60,697 nucleotides of DNA from Nemertoderma westbladi. Lineage: Eukaryota; Xenacoelomorpha; Nemertodermatida; Nemertodermatidae. Below the pieces are notes generated by a model. The model made no database searches and had not been told where the DNA came from. It saw only the letters and a list, made by a program, of their open reading frames with translations. Both the position numbers and the translations under genes were made by a program. The DNA is taken from contig JAUCBJ010008433.1 of assembly GCA_032718475.1 (NCBI GenBank), positions 1 to 60,697 on the forward strand. Reading direction: 5' to 3'. This document shows positions 1 to 11,077 of the stretch, piece after piece (within the stretch, counting starts at the first letter, position 1; each line of letters opens with the position of its first letter).

Positions 1-382
1 ATAGTTGTTTGTGTATGCCATCTAGCGGAATGGCAATAGAGCCAAATTTCCAACCTGGGGTAACCATTCGACCTGAATAATAAATGTTTATTAACTTTTA
101 AAAGGTGAGCTGCATGTCTCATGATCATCGCATGAAACGCCGCGCTACGCAATAATGAATAATATTTTATTGATTTCCTGTACTTCCTTACCAAAGCAGA
201 AATAATTAGAGCAGCTGCAACCCATATTTAGCGTCGTAAATGTTAGTTCGTTGGTTCTTAAACTTTATTTAAGTTGTTCATTTTGAATTGATTATTCTCC
301 CCAAGGCGGCCATTTATTAGTCCTTCTACTGCAAATGTAATAGTTTTCTGTACATCAGTTTTACACTAATAATGCGACTGTT
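1..382. other. unannotated AT-rich stretch
   Basis: I see no repeat, RNA gene or convincing coding segment here. ORFs are short and lack recognisable motifs. Confidence 0.5.
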
Positions 383-715
383 TAGGCCCGTGCTCCACTG
401 ATAAAAGTATTATGTCGTAACGTTAAGTCATGAATTATGGAACACATTGGTTTCAGTGGGGGCGTCTCCACTGAGTAAGTTACAACCCAATGAGTTGAAA
501 GTGATAATGTCCCATGTTCCAGCTTTTTGACTTAAGACTTTATAGTAGGCTAGAGGCCTGTGATTGGTTACTTGGGTAGAAATGTGTATTAAACGTTTGA
601 CTTGTTCATCTCTATTTTTAACAAATGACGTATGTCTTACCAGTGAAGTCGACATACGGACTCAGACAAAATCAGAAAATGACTTATATGACTTTATCAG
701 TGGAGCACGGGTCTA
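383..715. mobile_element. short TIR element (MITE) with TA target duplication
   Basis: Bases 385-405 and the reverse complement of 693-713 agree at all but one position; the shared core is cccgtgctccactgataaa. A TA dinucleotide lies directly outside each end (383-384 and 714-715). The 329-bp body has no coding capacity. TA duplication and short TIRs fit a Tc1/mariner-type non-autonomous element. Other superfamilies are not excluded, because the TIR is not one I can match by name. Confidence 0.7.
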
Positions 716-1440
716 ACTTGGCCTCCTTTACTCACAAATACCATGTTCATTCACTTAAAATAGCTAACTTTCATCGCTTTAGGTGATGACAGCGGTGTCT
801 TTCTATCAACATAGCAGCAGTGCACCACACCGCAGGAATTCGTATTATTTTCTTGATTTGTTGGTACCGATTACCGATGGTAGAACTGAACATGGCCGTG
901 TATTTACTGATTCCAATTATGCAACGACGATCTAAATACGGAAATGTTTTCGGTATTATTTCCTTACTTTAAGATTTCGTCATATGATTTGGGGGTCATT
1001 GAACCGTTATTAATTCCTGGATAAGTGGGCGAGGCTCCTTAGGAATATCGTATGCCTGGATTGGGTTGATCAGGCCACATTCAACCATCTGCTTCCCTTT
1101 GCCTAATTAATTCCTACTGTTTCAATGACTCACATTGGCGGTTCCGTGTGTGTATTAGGCCTACCACGCGCTTTGTGATGTTTGAGCAGAATAATACGTT
1201 ATGTTTAAATTCAAATGTTTCTATTGTGACAGTCTGGCAGTATAAATAGTCATAGACAAGTAATTTAATGGCGTTTTTACATAGATTATTTTTTGTCTAC
1301 AACTGATACTTACTCCATTCAAAGTATATAGTGACTTTTGTGTTGATAGTTATCCGCATTTTGACTAACTCCATGCGTGACGAATATATATGCTCTATAC
1401 TATATGCTATGCTATGCTATAGACTATTTGTCAATACCGG
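716..1440. other. unannotated non-coding stretch
   Basis: Mixed AT-rich sequence with no repeat structure or coding similarity that I can recognise. Confidence 0.45.
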
Positions 1441-1448
1441 TAATGCTG

Positions 1449-1709
<261 letters not shown>

Positions 1710-2320
1710 ATCTATGACTATCTTATAAACTCTATATTTTCATTTTTTAACATTCATTTTAGGCCGGATTTAATGAATTCTTCAAGCAACGAGCGGGAAG
1801 AGTAGGGAATAATAATGGACAGTTATTAAATGGTGTCGTAAAGACGGCGGTGGTTGCGTTAGGTGCCCTAGCAGTGTGCAGATATGTGTTCGGTCAGAGA
1901 TAACCCACCGGTTACATTCTCTCCAGACACAACACACTAAATAAATAATCTACAATTATTGAAGTAACTGGATAATTACAGCGGGTCATACCTTTCCATT
2001 CTAACATGAATCTGCTACAAATTGTTATATGGTGATGAATCCCATCCTTTGAATATTTTAATGTCTAACTTGTTTACTTAGACGTTTTATCCAACACAAT
2101 ATTGTTGGAACCGAATTATTTGTACTGTTTCACCCTATTCACGCTATTTCTGTTATGTTATGCCATATTTTATGCCTAATTGTATATATATATATCTCAA
2201 TCTCACAGACACTTAAAAATAATTCATAATATACAAAATTTTAATATGTTTATAGTTACCGTATTATTATTTACAACATATTGTATCTTTATGTTCCTGG
2301 TAGAATTGTCTTTGGAGAAG
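1710..2320. other. unannotated AT-rich stretch
   Basis: Non-coding, AT-rich, with a short (TA)n run near 2185. Nothing else is recognisable. Confidence 0.45.
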
Positions 2321-2349
2321 AGTATCATAAAGTTGCACTTTATGATACT
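2321..2349. repeat. short perfect hairpin
   Basis: Perfect 13-bp arms, agtatcataaagt at 2321-2333 and its reverse complement at 2337-2349, around a 3-nt loop (tgc). No T-tract follows. Function unknown. Confidence 0.8.
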
Positions 2350-2434
2350 TTTTATATAGTTTACATGACATCTTCTCATCATTGTATATTTTTACACATT
2401 GTTGAAAAATGTACACCAAAATCATAAAGTTTCA

Positions 2435-2487
2435 AGTACTCTGCGTTGATACCACTGCTTAAAGCAGTGGTATCAACGCAGAGTATT
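2435..2487. other. back-to-back SMART/IS-PCR adapter sequences (library artefact)
   Basis: Bases 2435-2460 are the exact reverse complement of the template-switch/PCR adapter that begins AAGCAGTGGTATCAACGC. Bases 2462-2487 are the same adapter in forward orientation with one mismatch near its end (agtatt for agtact). One extra A separates them. This oligonucleotide is standard in SMART cDNA kits and in PCR-amplified low-input genomic libraries, so the palindrome is best read as untrimmed adapter at a ligation chimera. Sequence left and right of 2461 may not be contiguous in the organism. Confidence 0.93.
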
Positions 2488-2855
2488 ACTTAATTATGTT
2501 TAGTGTGTTCCGGTAATCCTAATATGTCCGATTTTTTATGGATGAAATAAAAGAGAAATAAAAAAAATATTATTATCCAGTATTATTATCCTTTATCATC
2601 TAGCTTAGCTACAGTACTAACTGTATGTAAATAATTGTTTAACGTGTAGTGTAATCCGTTATGGCGAAACGTCCAATAGAAGACACTTTAGAGAAAATGA
2701 CCAAAGAAAATGGCGACAATGTTCAGTAAAACTGAACGGACACAGACGGTGACTAAGTTTGCTTCAGTCGACTATAATAGTCAAGATGGATTAATGATTC
2801 ATCACATCCATGCAGGAGATAAATTCCAATAAACTTTAATTCGATTTAAATGTAT
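2488..2855. other. unannotated stretch left of the TIR element
   Basis: No coding segment or repeat recognised. The last four bases (gtat, 2852-2855) are the left target duplication of the next element. Confidence 0.45.
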
Positions 2856-5518
2856 GGGTCGTTCTCACAAAAAGTGGCCAAACTTTTATGTCAAAATGGC
2901 CATGCATTCGCACGTTTATATTTCCAAACGACACAGATTTAACCCCATGAACCTATATACCAATCGGAAGAGCGGAAATCTGCTCATATTTCAGCAAATT
3001 TTCAACAGATTCCATTAACAACCTAGAGAATGACACCATTTCAAATATCGAAAATGCATGTTTTTTGAAATGTCACATTAAATTATTTTTAAATATTTGG
3101 CTTATGAGCTAAAGTAATGAATGCAAAGGTTCCACAAACCATACATCAAAATAAAGCAAATTTAATGCTCTTTCACATACTATTGGTGGTTTTCAACCGA
3201 AGCTACTCACATTTTATATATTTACTATTTACTAACAATTAGTTACGCCGTCGCTACGATTTTGTCCACCATGTAACGCTCGTTTTCATGACATGGTTTT
3301 TTTATATTTATTCACAACATCTCCAAGTGAGATATTTCTAAACGGCGATTTATTTAGCTATCAGCAGGAAATAAAATTATAAGAATTCGTTCATTAGAAC
3401 TCGAGCATTGTGCGAAAACGTAAATCTACAAAAAATACCGTCATTAGGAATGTCCTCAATGTAACGCTACTTTGAATAGCGATAACTTTTACTTTACTAA
3501 TCATATCGACACCATTGAGGGCTCATATGAAAGAGTAATCGCAGATATCGAATCACGTATTTGATTTTAATATAGTTTCAAAACAGACTAGGCCTATAGT
3601 CAACGCCATGCTAATGAAAAATGTCTTCAATGTCCATCATGTAACGCTGTCACAATCAATAGCGTTACATTTGAGACATGTCCACCATGTAACGTAGTTG
3701 GGCCTGAACAATGAACATACCTAGCAGTACGAGTAGCGTTTCTTTTTACAAATTAGGCAGTCAGGGTGAAATTAACAATAGTCGATGGTTTCTGGTTTTC
3801 AGTATTTAGTATAAACTACTGTAGTACTGTAGTAATATTGTCTGTTGTAGTCTGTATTACTTAGTACTACCTAAAGCATTTAGGAAATGCTCATAAGTTT
3901 GTTTACCTTTCTTTATTTCGGTTCTAAAACAGTAATTCTTAATCGTCATGCAATTACAATTGTCAAACGGAATTAAGCGTGTTGTGTCTGGTAAGAACTT
4001 CTCGATTGAACTTAGTGATGGCGTTACACGTGAAGGACTTAGAGATTAAGTTAGTGATGGCGTTACACGTGAAGGACTTAGAGATTAAGTTAGTGATGGC
4101 GTTACACGTGAAGGACTTAGAGATTAAGTTAGTGATGGCGTTACACGTGAAGGACTTAGAGATTAAGTTAGTGATGGCGTTACACGTGAAGGACTTAGAT
4201 ATTAAGTTATTGATGGCGTTACACGTGAAGGACTTAGAGATTAAGTTAGTGATGGCGTTACACGTGAAGGACTTAGAGATTAAGTTAGTGATGGCGTTAC
4301 ACGTGAAGGACTTAGAGATTAAGTTAGTGATGGGATGGCGTTACACGTGAAGGACTTAGAGATTAAGTTAGTGATGGCGTTACACGTGAAGTACTTAGTT
4401 ACACGTGAAGGATTTAGAGATTAAGTTAGTGATGGCGTTACACGTGAAGGACTTAGAGATTAAGTTAGTGATGGCGTTACACGTGAAGGACTTAGAGATT
4501 AAGTTAGTGATGGCGTTACACGTGAAGGACTTAGAGATTAAGTTAGTGATGGCGTTACACGTGAAGGACTTAGAGATTAAGTTAGTGATGGCGTTACACG
4601 TGAAGGACTTAGAGATTAAGTTAGTGATGGCGTTACACGTGAAGGACTTAGAGATTAAGTTAGTGATGGGATGGCGTTACACGTGAAGGACTTAGAGATT
4701 AAGTTAGTGATGGCGTTACACGTGAAGGACTTAGAGATTAAGTTAGTGATGGCGTTACACGTGAAGGACTTAGAGATTAAGTTAGTGATGGCGTTTCACG
4801 TGAAGGACTTAGAGATTAAGTTAGTGATGGCGTTACACGTGAAGGACTTAGAGATTAAGTTAGTGATGGGATGGCGTTACACGTGAAGGACTTAGAGATT
4901 AAGTTAGTGATGGCGTTACACGTGAAGTACTTAGTTACACGTGAAGGATTTAGAGATTACGTTAGTGAGTTTTTAAGGTTAACTATTTTGTACAATTATT
5001 GTTACAATACAGTAGTAGCCTTATATATATTCATATTGTATGTATACAATAATACAAACGAAATAATTTGCTGATTTGAAAAATTTTATTTTCCGCCATT
5101 ATTGGGTCGATAAATAAATCCGTAAAAAATATTACGGTTAATAAAGAAAGTGACATTACATGACATTTAAGTGACTGTTGAAATCCTGGTATATATTTTA
5201 AATGTCCATTCCTGGATAATGATTGGCTAACAAGTAGCGTTACATTAGAGACAACAAGTTAGATTGTGGGCGTTCTGTGAAATGAAGGCTTCTGATTAGC
5301 TAACAAGTAGCGTTACACCAGGGACAAAATGTTACATTGTGGACATTAGTTTTTCACGAATTGAACCTTACGACTTTACTAAAAAAAACGGCCCACTAGT
5401 GTATTCGAAATCGCCTCATCGAGAGCTCTCGAAATATGTATATATTTATATAGTTTTGACAAAAAAAAATTTGACAATTTATTCTCAAAATTTTGGCCAC
5501 TTTTTGTGAGAACAACCC
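2856..5518. mobile_element. non-autonomous TIR DNA transposon carrying a minisatellite
   Basis: The left end (2856-2882, gggtcgttctcacaaaaag...) and the reverse complement of the right end (5492-5518) match at 26 of 27 bases. GTAT is duplicated directly outside both ends (2852-2855, 5519-5522). The 2,663-bp interior has no transposase. It contains many copies of a GTAACGC-type motif: mostly forward near the left end (3272, 3460, 3640), reversed near the right (5235, 5306), and once per unit of the internal minisatellite. Such motifs are typical of subterminal transposase-binding sites. A 4-bp duplication occurs in several superfamilies (for example Sola, Chapaev); I cannot assign one. Confidence 0.8.
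4015..4966 (+). repeat. 39-bp minisatellite, about 23 units
   Basis: Unit gtgatggcgttacacgtgaa followed by ggacttagagattaagtta. Units are nearly identical. Three (from 4327, 4663 and 4863) carry the same 5-bp insertion, and two (from 4371 and 4907) share a variant with an extra 19 bp, so blocks were amplified together. As 39 bp is 13 codons, frames read as a repeating 13-residue peptide; the 5-bp insertions break them, so I do not treat it as a gene. Each unit contains a GCGTTAC motif and a CACGTG palindrome. Confidence 0.97.
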
Positions 5519-6179
5519 GTATAATTAATACTGACCTGTTAATCAATTTCACAATAGTTAGTTAGATAGTTAATAGATGGGCCATGACGTGTCCCATTGC
5601 TATCAACATTTAGATTTCATTTTTATACTCACTTTATGTTTTTATGATAGCGATGGGCCATGGCGTGGCAAATTTTTAAAATTCAATTTATTTTTCAAAT
5701 ACAGTTTTTTCAATTTTCAAATACGATTTTCAATTTTCAAATACGATTTTCAATTTTCAAATACGATGTCCGGTTTTTTTATTGTGACTTTTGATTTTCA
5801 AATACGATGTCCGATTTTCAATTGTGATTTTCGATTTTCAAATACAATATCCGATTTTCAATTGTGATTTTCGATTTTCAAATATTATTTTCGATTTTCA
5901 ATTGTGATTTTCAATTTCACATTACATAAAATGTTATATAAAAAAAAACCCATTAAAATACATGATAGCGATGTGCCACCATACCCGGTCCCTTGGAGTA
6001 CAAGGGTGACACAGTGGTTGACGATAAAATTAAGGGAAGATTTTTTCAGATGTCCTCGTTGAAAATTTTACTGAGGATAACGGACATATTCCTACTTTTC
6101 ATCGTAAAGTACCTAGTAATGTTTCCCTGTCCACTATAGGCCTACAGTACATTTTCCACCTGTGAATATTTTAGCAGTT
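5519..6179. repeat. low-complexity tract (5690-5925) in unannotated sequence
   Basis: Imperfect direct repeats built from attttcaattttcaaatacg and variants occupy about 5690-5925. The rest is AT-rich with no recognisable feature. Confidence 0.7.
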
Positions 6180-8030
6180 CTCAATAAAATTGCTGATAAG
6201 AAAAGTAGAACTTCAGACAACTTACCTAGAATTATTTTTTCGCGTTAATCTGTCTGCTTGGCTTCCCTAGGCCTACTAGTAGGTCTATCTGTGCTTTTTA
6301 ATGTTTCCTTTAACACACACTTCCTTCGATTGGGCTTTTGGCGATTGTTGTACCTCTTTATAAACATGGCGATACTTGCAATCCCTATAATTACAGACAT
6401 ATGTCACTCACATGTATAGCATGTAAAATTATGGAAATGTGTGTGAAAAAGGTCATAATTTGATATCCAAAGACCAGCACGGTTTTCTAGAACGTCAATC
6501 TACGTGCAGTCAATTACTAGAGAGTGTATTAATGATTGGTACAATATTTTAGATATCCGTGGCAATCTAGATACAGTATTATTTATATAAGACTTTGCCA
6601 AAGCCTTCCATAGTTGTGTCCACTCTAAAATATTATGTAAGCTTTCTGCTTATGGGATATCGGGAGACTTATTAGCTTGGCTGGGTGCCTTTTTCTCAGA
6701 TCGAACCCAACGCGGGCTCGTTGGAAATGAATTCTCTCCTAAGACGAAAGTTATATCTGGCACGGTACAGGGCAGTGTTCTGCAGGCCCGTGTCAGGGAG
6801 GGTTCGCTGGATCGAACGAACCGCCCTTTTGGGAAATGTGCCCTTTTTATACTCACCTTTTTGAGAAATATTCTCCTTGTATATTATTATATTATTAATA
6901 CTGTATATATATATATAATATATTATTTTGTTTATTGTTATTAGTCGTAAAAGTGCCTTTCCGGCAAAGCAAATGTAAAGTAACATTAGCAGGTAGAACA
7001 GTTAGGGTTCACATTATCCCAGTACCAATGTGCTTTAAAAAGTACCCCCCCCCCCCCCCCACCTCCCCATTCCTACCTTAAATATGCTCGATTGCTAAAC
7101 AAATGGATATTTGGCATTATTTAAACAAATTCAAAAAAGTGCCCTTTTTTTGGAAAAAACGAACCGCCCTTTTAAAATCTTGGCTACGGCCCTGTTCTGG
7201 GCCCAACAACAACAATATTCTTACTTTTTATAAATTATCTTCGCGATATCCTTGGTGCAGAACTCTTGCCCTCACAACACTAAAAAACTGGGCCCGCGAA
7301 TGGCAGCTTACTATTGATGCACACAAATGTGCTGTTATCCAGGTTATAATAATATGCATGCAGTGCTCTTACAAATTAAACGATTCAGTTATCATGAGTG
7401 ACAATTCGTGTAGTGATTTAGGTCTAATCGTCCAGAATGACCTCAAATTTAATCAATACTTCAAAAAAACAAGCCGCCAAGGCGTATAGAATAATAAATA
7501 ATGCTGTTTCGCATTATTAAAACTTGTGGTCTAAACGCTTTATTAGTAGCTTACAAAGCTGTTGTGCGCCCTCTATTGGAGTAGGCCTACTGCTCTCTAA
7601 ATCTAATAATCTTACCTCAAGGGCAGTATTGATCTAATCGAAGGGGTTCAGCATTATTTCACTAAGTGACTATATTGACGGACCAAAATCCCCTACTGCT
7701 GCTACGTAGACCGAATCAAGTCTTTGAAGTTGCAGCCACTTGAAGTACGTCGGAATATATTTGACCTTAAACTCGTGTACCGAATGGAAAAGGGAACTAT
7801 TGATTTAAAGATACCTTCTTTAAACGCGCCCCGGTCTACGTGGCCACAGTAAAAAGTTGCAGGTTCACCGCTGTCGTTTAAATTTGTGAAAGCACGCTTT
7901 TACCTCTCGTGTAGTCAATATTTGGAACAATTTATCTAGGGCAGTCGTTGATTCCTAAAATATTTACATATTTTCCCGTAAGTTGCTGGAGGTCGATTTA
8001 TTACCGTACTCTAGGCCTACTTTTACTGTG
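6180..8030 (+). pseudogene. CR1-like LINE, reverse transcriptase remnant
   Basis: Conceptual translation in shifting frames gives an ordered series of CR1/jockey-type RT blocks. These are the NYR-MSLT stretch with C-KIME (about 6385-6440), QHGF (about 6475), DFAKAFHS (about 6590), YGISGDLLAWL (about 6650), SGTVQGSVL (about 6755), then after an insertion WAREWQL (about 7295), and C-terminal blocks including SRVVNIWNNLSRAVVDS (about 7905). Stops and frameshifts are frequent. The segment that should carry the FADD catalytic motif, between QGSVLGP and WQL, is too short and lacks it. The endonuclease half is not seen. Dead copy; placement in CR1 rather than a sister clade is tentative. Confidence 0.75.
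6783..7194. mobile_element. hAT-type MITE inserted in the CR1 RT
   Basis: The RT reading QGSVL-GP is cut between 6782 and about 7195. The insert begins CAGGCCCGTG and ends CTACGGCCCTG; read inward from the right it is CAGGGCCGTAGCCAAG, a typical hAT terminus. The 7-mer tgttctg is present on both sides (6776-6782, 7193-7199), consistent with a degraded 8-bp duplication. Interior features are two copies of an aaccgccctttt motif, a (TA)n run near 6905 and a poly-C run at about 7044-7060. No transposase. Confidence 0.65.
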
Positions 8031-8423
8031 GACCCGGGAAACCCGTTGTATTACTAAGTACTAACTACTGTAGTAACTATCGTATATTAATTACTCTGAT
8101 TTCTTTATTTTAATATATTTTTTTATCTCAGTGTGGTCCCAATATGATCACTTTATGCTTTCTTCTATTAACAATAATTGTGTATTTTAAAATATTTTTA
8201 CTTTTGTGGCCCCCATAAGTGCCGCTGAGCCTGGGTGGTTCCTGGGTGGTTCCTCTCTTCGGTAGTCTTAATTTGATTCGTTTTTATGTTTTATTTTAAT
8301 TTGATTTTATAATAATAATACCTCGTAATATAATAATAATAATAATAATATAATAGATAATTTCTTACTGTTGGGTATAAATTTCAAAGTGTTTCTCACA
8401 GAGGCGGATGTATTTGAGTTTTA
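8031..8423. repeat. spacer with AAT and GATA microsatellites
   Basis: Contains an (ATA)n run at about 8305-8352 and a GATA run at 8427-8442 that adjoins the 3' end of the following minus-strand LINE. Otherwise unannotated. Confidence 0.7.
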
Positions 8424-10440
8424 TTATAGATAGATAGATAGATTTATTTATATATTATGCAAACAATAGAAACCAATACATTAACTCAGTAAAATTATTA
8501 AATGTATAGTAAGTATTGTCCAACATAACATAAAGGATAACCCCTAAAGCTTTGCAGCTTATTTCCAAGGGGGTCCTTTATGTTACTTGGTTACCAATAC
8601 AAACTAAACTAACTACCGGTACTGTATATAGAATAATTATATAATTTAAATTAAATAAGATACAAGAAAAATACAAAATTGATCATTATTACTAATTATT
8701 GCACATGCACCTATTTAATATTGAACTAAACTAAATACTGCTATATTAGAATTTGCACTGGTCTTGGAGATGGGATTTTACTGAAGACTTAAAGGCATGT
8801 TCATTTTTAATATTTTTAATGTTATTCGGTAGGGAATTCCAATTCTTTATTCCTTTAAAGAAAAACGTTTCGCTTTCAAAGGATTTACAATTGGGAACAT
8901 AAAAATTTGATGTGCTGGCTCTGGTGCCGTATGAATGTGTATCACTCAGTTTGGTAAATTTTTGATTTCTGTAATTACTGTTTTCCAATTTACTGTTCTT
9001 TTTAAATATTGGAACAACCTTCGCCAATTTAAGATCATCCGGGACTACATTTTCTAAAATTGAGTAGTTAATTATGTATTATGTAAGTAATGGGAATCTT
9101 TAGCACTTCCGCACCATCCTAAGAAACCTTGCTGGAATCTGGTCCAGTCCAGTACTTTTAGATGACGAAATACTGACAAGATTTTTCAATACATAAGCTT
9201 CTGAGACAGGCTGTAAAAATAACTTTGGGGAATTCTTAAACTTTTCCGAGTAAAATTTGTTTAGTATTTCCGAATTTAGACTGTATTTATTTTTAGCAAT
9301 TGGCAATTTTTGGACAAGATTCGAGGCTACATTAATGAAATAGTTATTGAATAAATTACTTATAATCTTAGGCTCATGAATGAGCTCCCCGTTTTCCTGC
9401 AAGACTATATTCGATTTTGAATTTGTGCTTTTATACCCTAAAGATTTTAATGTCGTCCAAAGTGATTTTGGATTATCCTTATTTTCATCAATTTTGTTAT
9501 ACAAAAATTCGGATTTCGCTTTTTTAATTTCACGCTGTACTAAGTTCCTTAACCTACTGTAATTATTATACTCAGCTAAAATACCATATTTTCTAAATCT
9601 ATACAATAAGCAATCCCTAGCCTTTATAACCTTAAGAATATTAGCAGTCATCCACGGTTCTGTTCTTTGTTTTAAGTGAACTTCTTTAATGGGTGCTACA
9701 GAATCAAGAGCGTTCGAAAATAAATTTTTAAAAATTGCATAAGCAAGGTTAATATTAGTTGCCTTAAAACATGGTTCCCAGTTGGAGTTAGTTAAAATAT
9801 TTATAAATTGTTGCTTACTGTAGTTCTTTAAAGACCTGATTTTGACAGTATTATGTTCCCAAAAAAATACTTTTGAGATTTCCTTCTACAAAAAACAATA
9901 AAGTCATCACTTACACCTATAGATAAAACACCAGACTGAGATACAATATCACTATTATTAATAACAATATGATCTAATAGGGTGGAAGTTTGACTTGTAA
10001 TTCTAGTTGATTCACTTATTATTTGTTTTAAACCAAATAAATTCAGAACACTTTGATATTTTCTACAAATAGCTGAGGCTTTTTGATGAAAACAAATATT
10101 AAAATCTCCCAATAAATAAATTTCACAGTCAGACCTAAGATTCACTAAGATTTTATTTTCCAGATTTTCTAAAAAATTATCTTGTTTTGGCGGCCTGTAA
10201 ACGCTAGCGATAATAATTGGTTTAGTTTTTGGTAGTAAAAGTTCGAGCAGTAAAATCTCATCGCAAGTCTATAATTCTTCTCTACGATTAAAAGCTAAGT
10301 CATTCCTGATGTACATACACACCCCGCCACCATCCCTATTCCTATCCTTGCGTACAATTACATAGTTATTAATGTGTACCTCACCGTCAGAAACAGTATC
10401 ATCCAGCCATCCAGCCCTATTGATAGTAATAAGCAACAGT
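8424..10440 (-). pseudogene. CR1/L2-like LINE with deleted RT core
   Basis: Read on the minus strand from about 10,437, the translation has endonuclease blocks (WLDDTVSDGEV, RKDRNRDGGGV, YRPPKQDNF, LLGDFNICFHQ, LDHIVINN). A linker and RT start follow (KSLWTTLKSLGYKS at about 9460, STGLDQIPARFLR at about 9130, LAKVVPIFKKNS at about 9020). Right after a truncated NYR motif (about 8965) the sequence jumps to the far C-terminus (THSYGTRAS, FFFKGIKNWNSLPNNIKNI). All central RT motifs, including FADD, are gone. At least one stop and several frameshifts are present. The 3' UTR (8440-8745) also occurs in a second fragment at 47,116. The 3' tail is a GATA-type microsatellite. Confidence 0.82.
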
Positions 10441-10608
10441 GTGACAGTCGAGTATAGCAGTTTTGCTAGTCCAAAAAATGTGGCAGAAAAGTTCTTATAT
10501 AGGGCCTAAAAGTATTTAAAAAAATATAGGTCATTTAAGTATTGGGCAAAAAAACTGCCTTTTATTTTCCATCAATGTGTAGGAGTTGTTCTCTCTGTTG
10601 CCTCCTAA
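10441..10608. other. unannotated spacer
   Basis: Short AT-rich stretch between the LINE 5' end and the hairpin. Confidence 0.4.
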
Positions 10609-10726
10609 TCAGAAATCAGCAGAAATCTGCCATTCAGGTAATAGGAATCACTTCATTAAATATTAGCCCTAATATTTAATGAAGTGATTCCTATTACCTG
10701 AATGGCAGATTTCTGCTGATTTCTGA
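10609..10726. repeat. perfect inverted repeat, 57-bp arms, 4-nt loop
   Basis: 10,609-10,665 is the exact reverse complement of 10,670-10,726, separated only by gccc. I found no mismatch in 57 pairs. It could be a genuine hairpin (foldback MITE or small-RNA precursor) or a fold-back amplification artefact, which the adapter pair at 2435 makes a live possibility. Confidence 0.95.
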
Positions 10727-11077
10727 GCTTTCTAGAATTTTATAACTTCAACATCTAATCGTTATTAAAGTGTTGTATAGGTTCTCAATAAATGCTAAGT
10801 AACATTTTACAGTAGCTCGTGGTGGGTGAGTTTTTCTATAATATTTGTGTCTTTCTATATCTTTTGCATAGTTTGTTACTAGAGACGGCGTCAAGACGCC
10901 GTTAAGCAAGTCGGAAGTCATCAATCAAATGTAAATTCCATCAACAAGCTGTCATTGGTGTTATTTTACCATTGCGCCTATGGCGTTTTTTCGTTTATGT
11001 CTATTTTTCGAGCCCACGGCTCATGGACGAAATAGCGGAACATACCAGGGACCTTAGAATCGTGGTATCTAGCCGCT
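10727..11077. other. unannotated spacer left of the tetranucleotide array
   Basis: No feature recognised. An ATG at 10,972 opens into the following repeat but has no coding support. Confidence 0.45.

Noticed and set aside
428-655. 75-codon minus ORF
   Set aside because: Lies inside the palindromic MITE and has no recognisable motif.
3979-5074. Open frames encoding a repeated MALHVKDLEIKLV peptide
   Set aside because: They arise from the 39-bp minisatellite; frames are broken at each 5-bp insertion and the array sits in a transposon interior.
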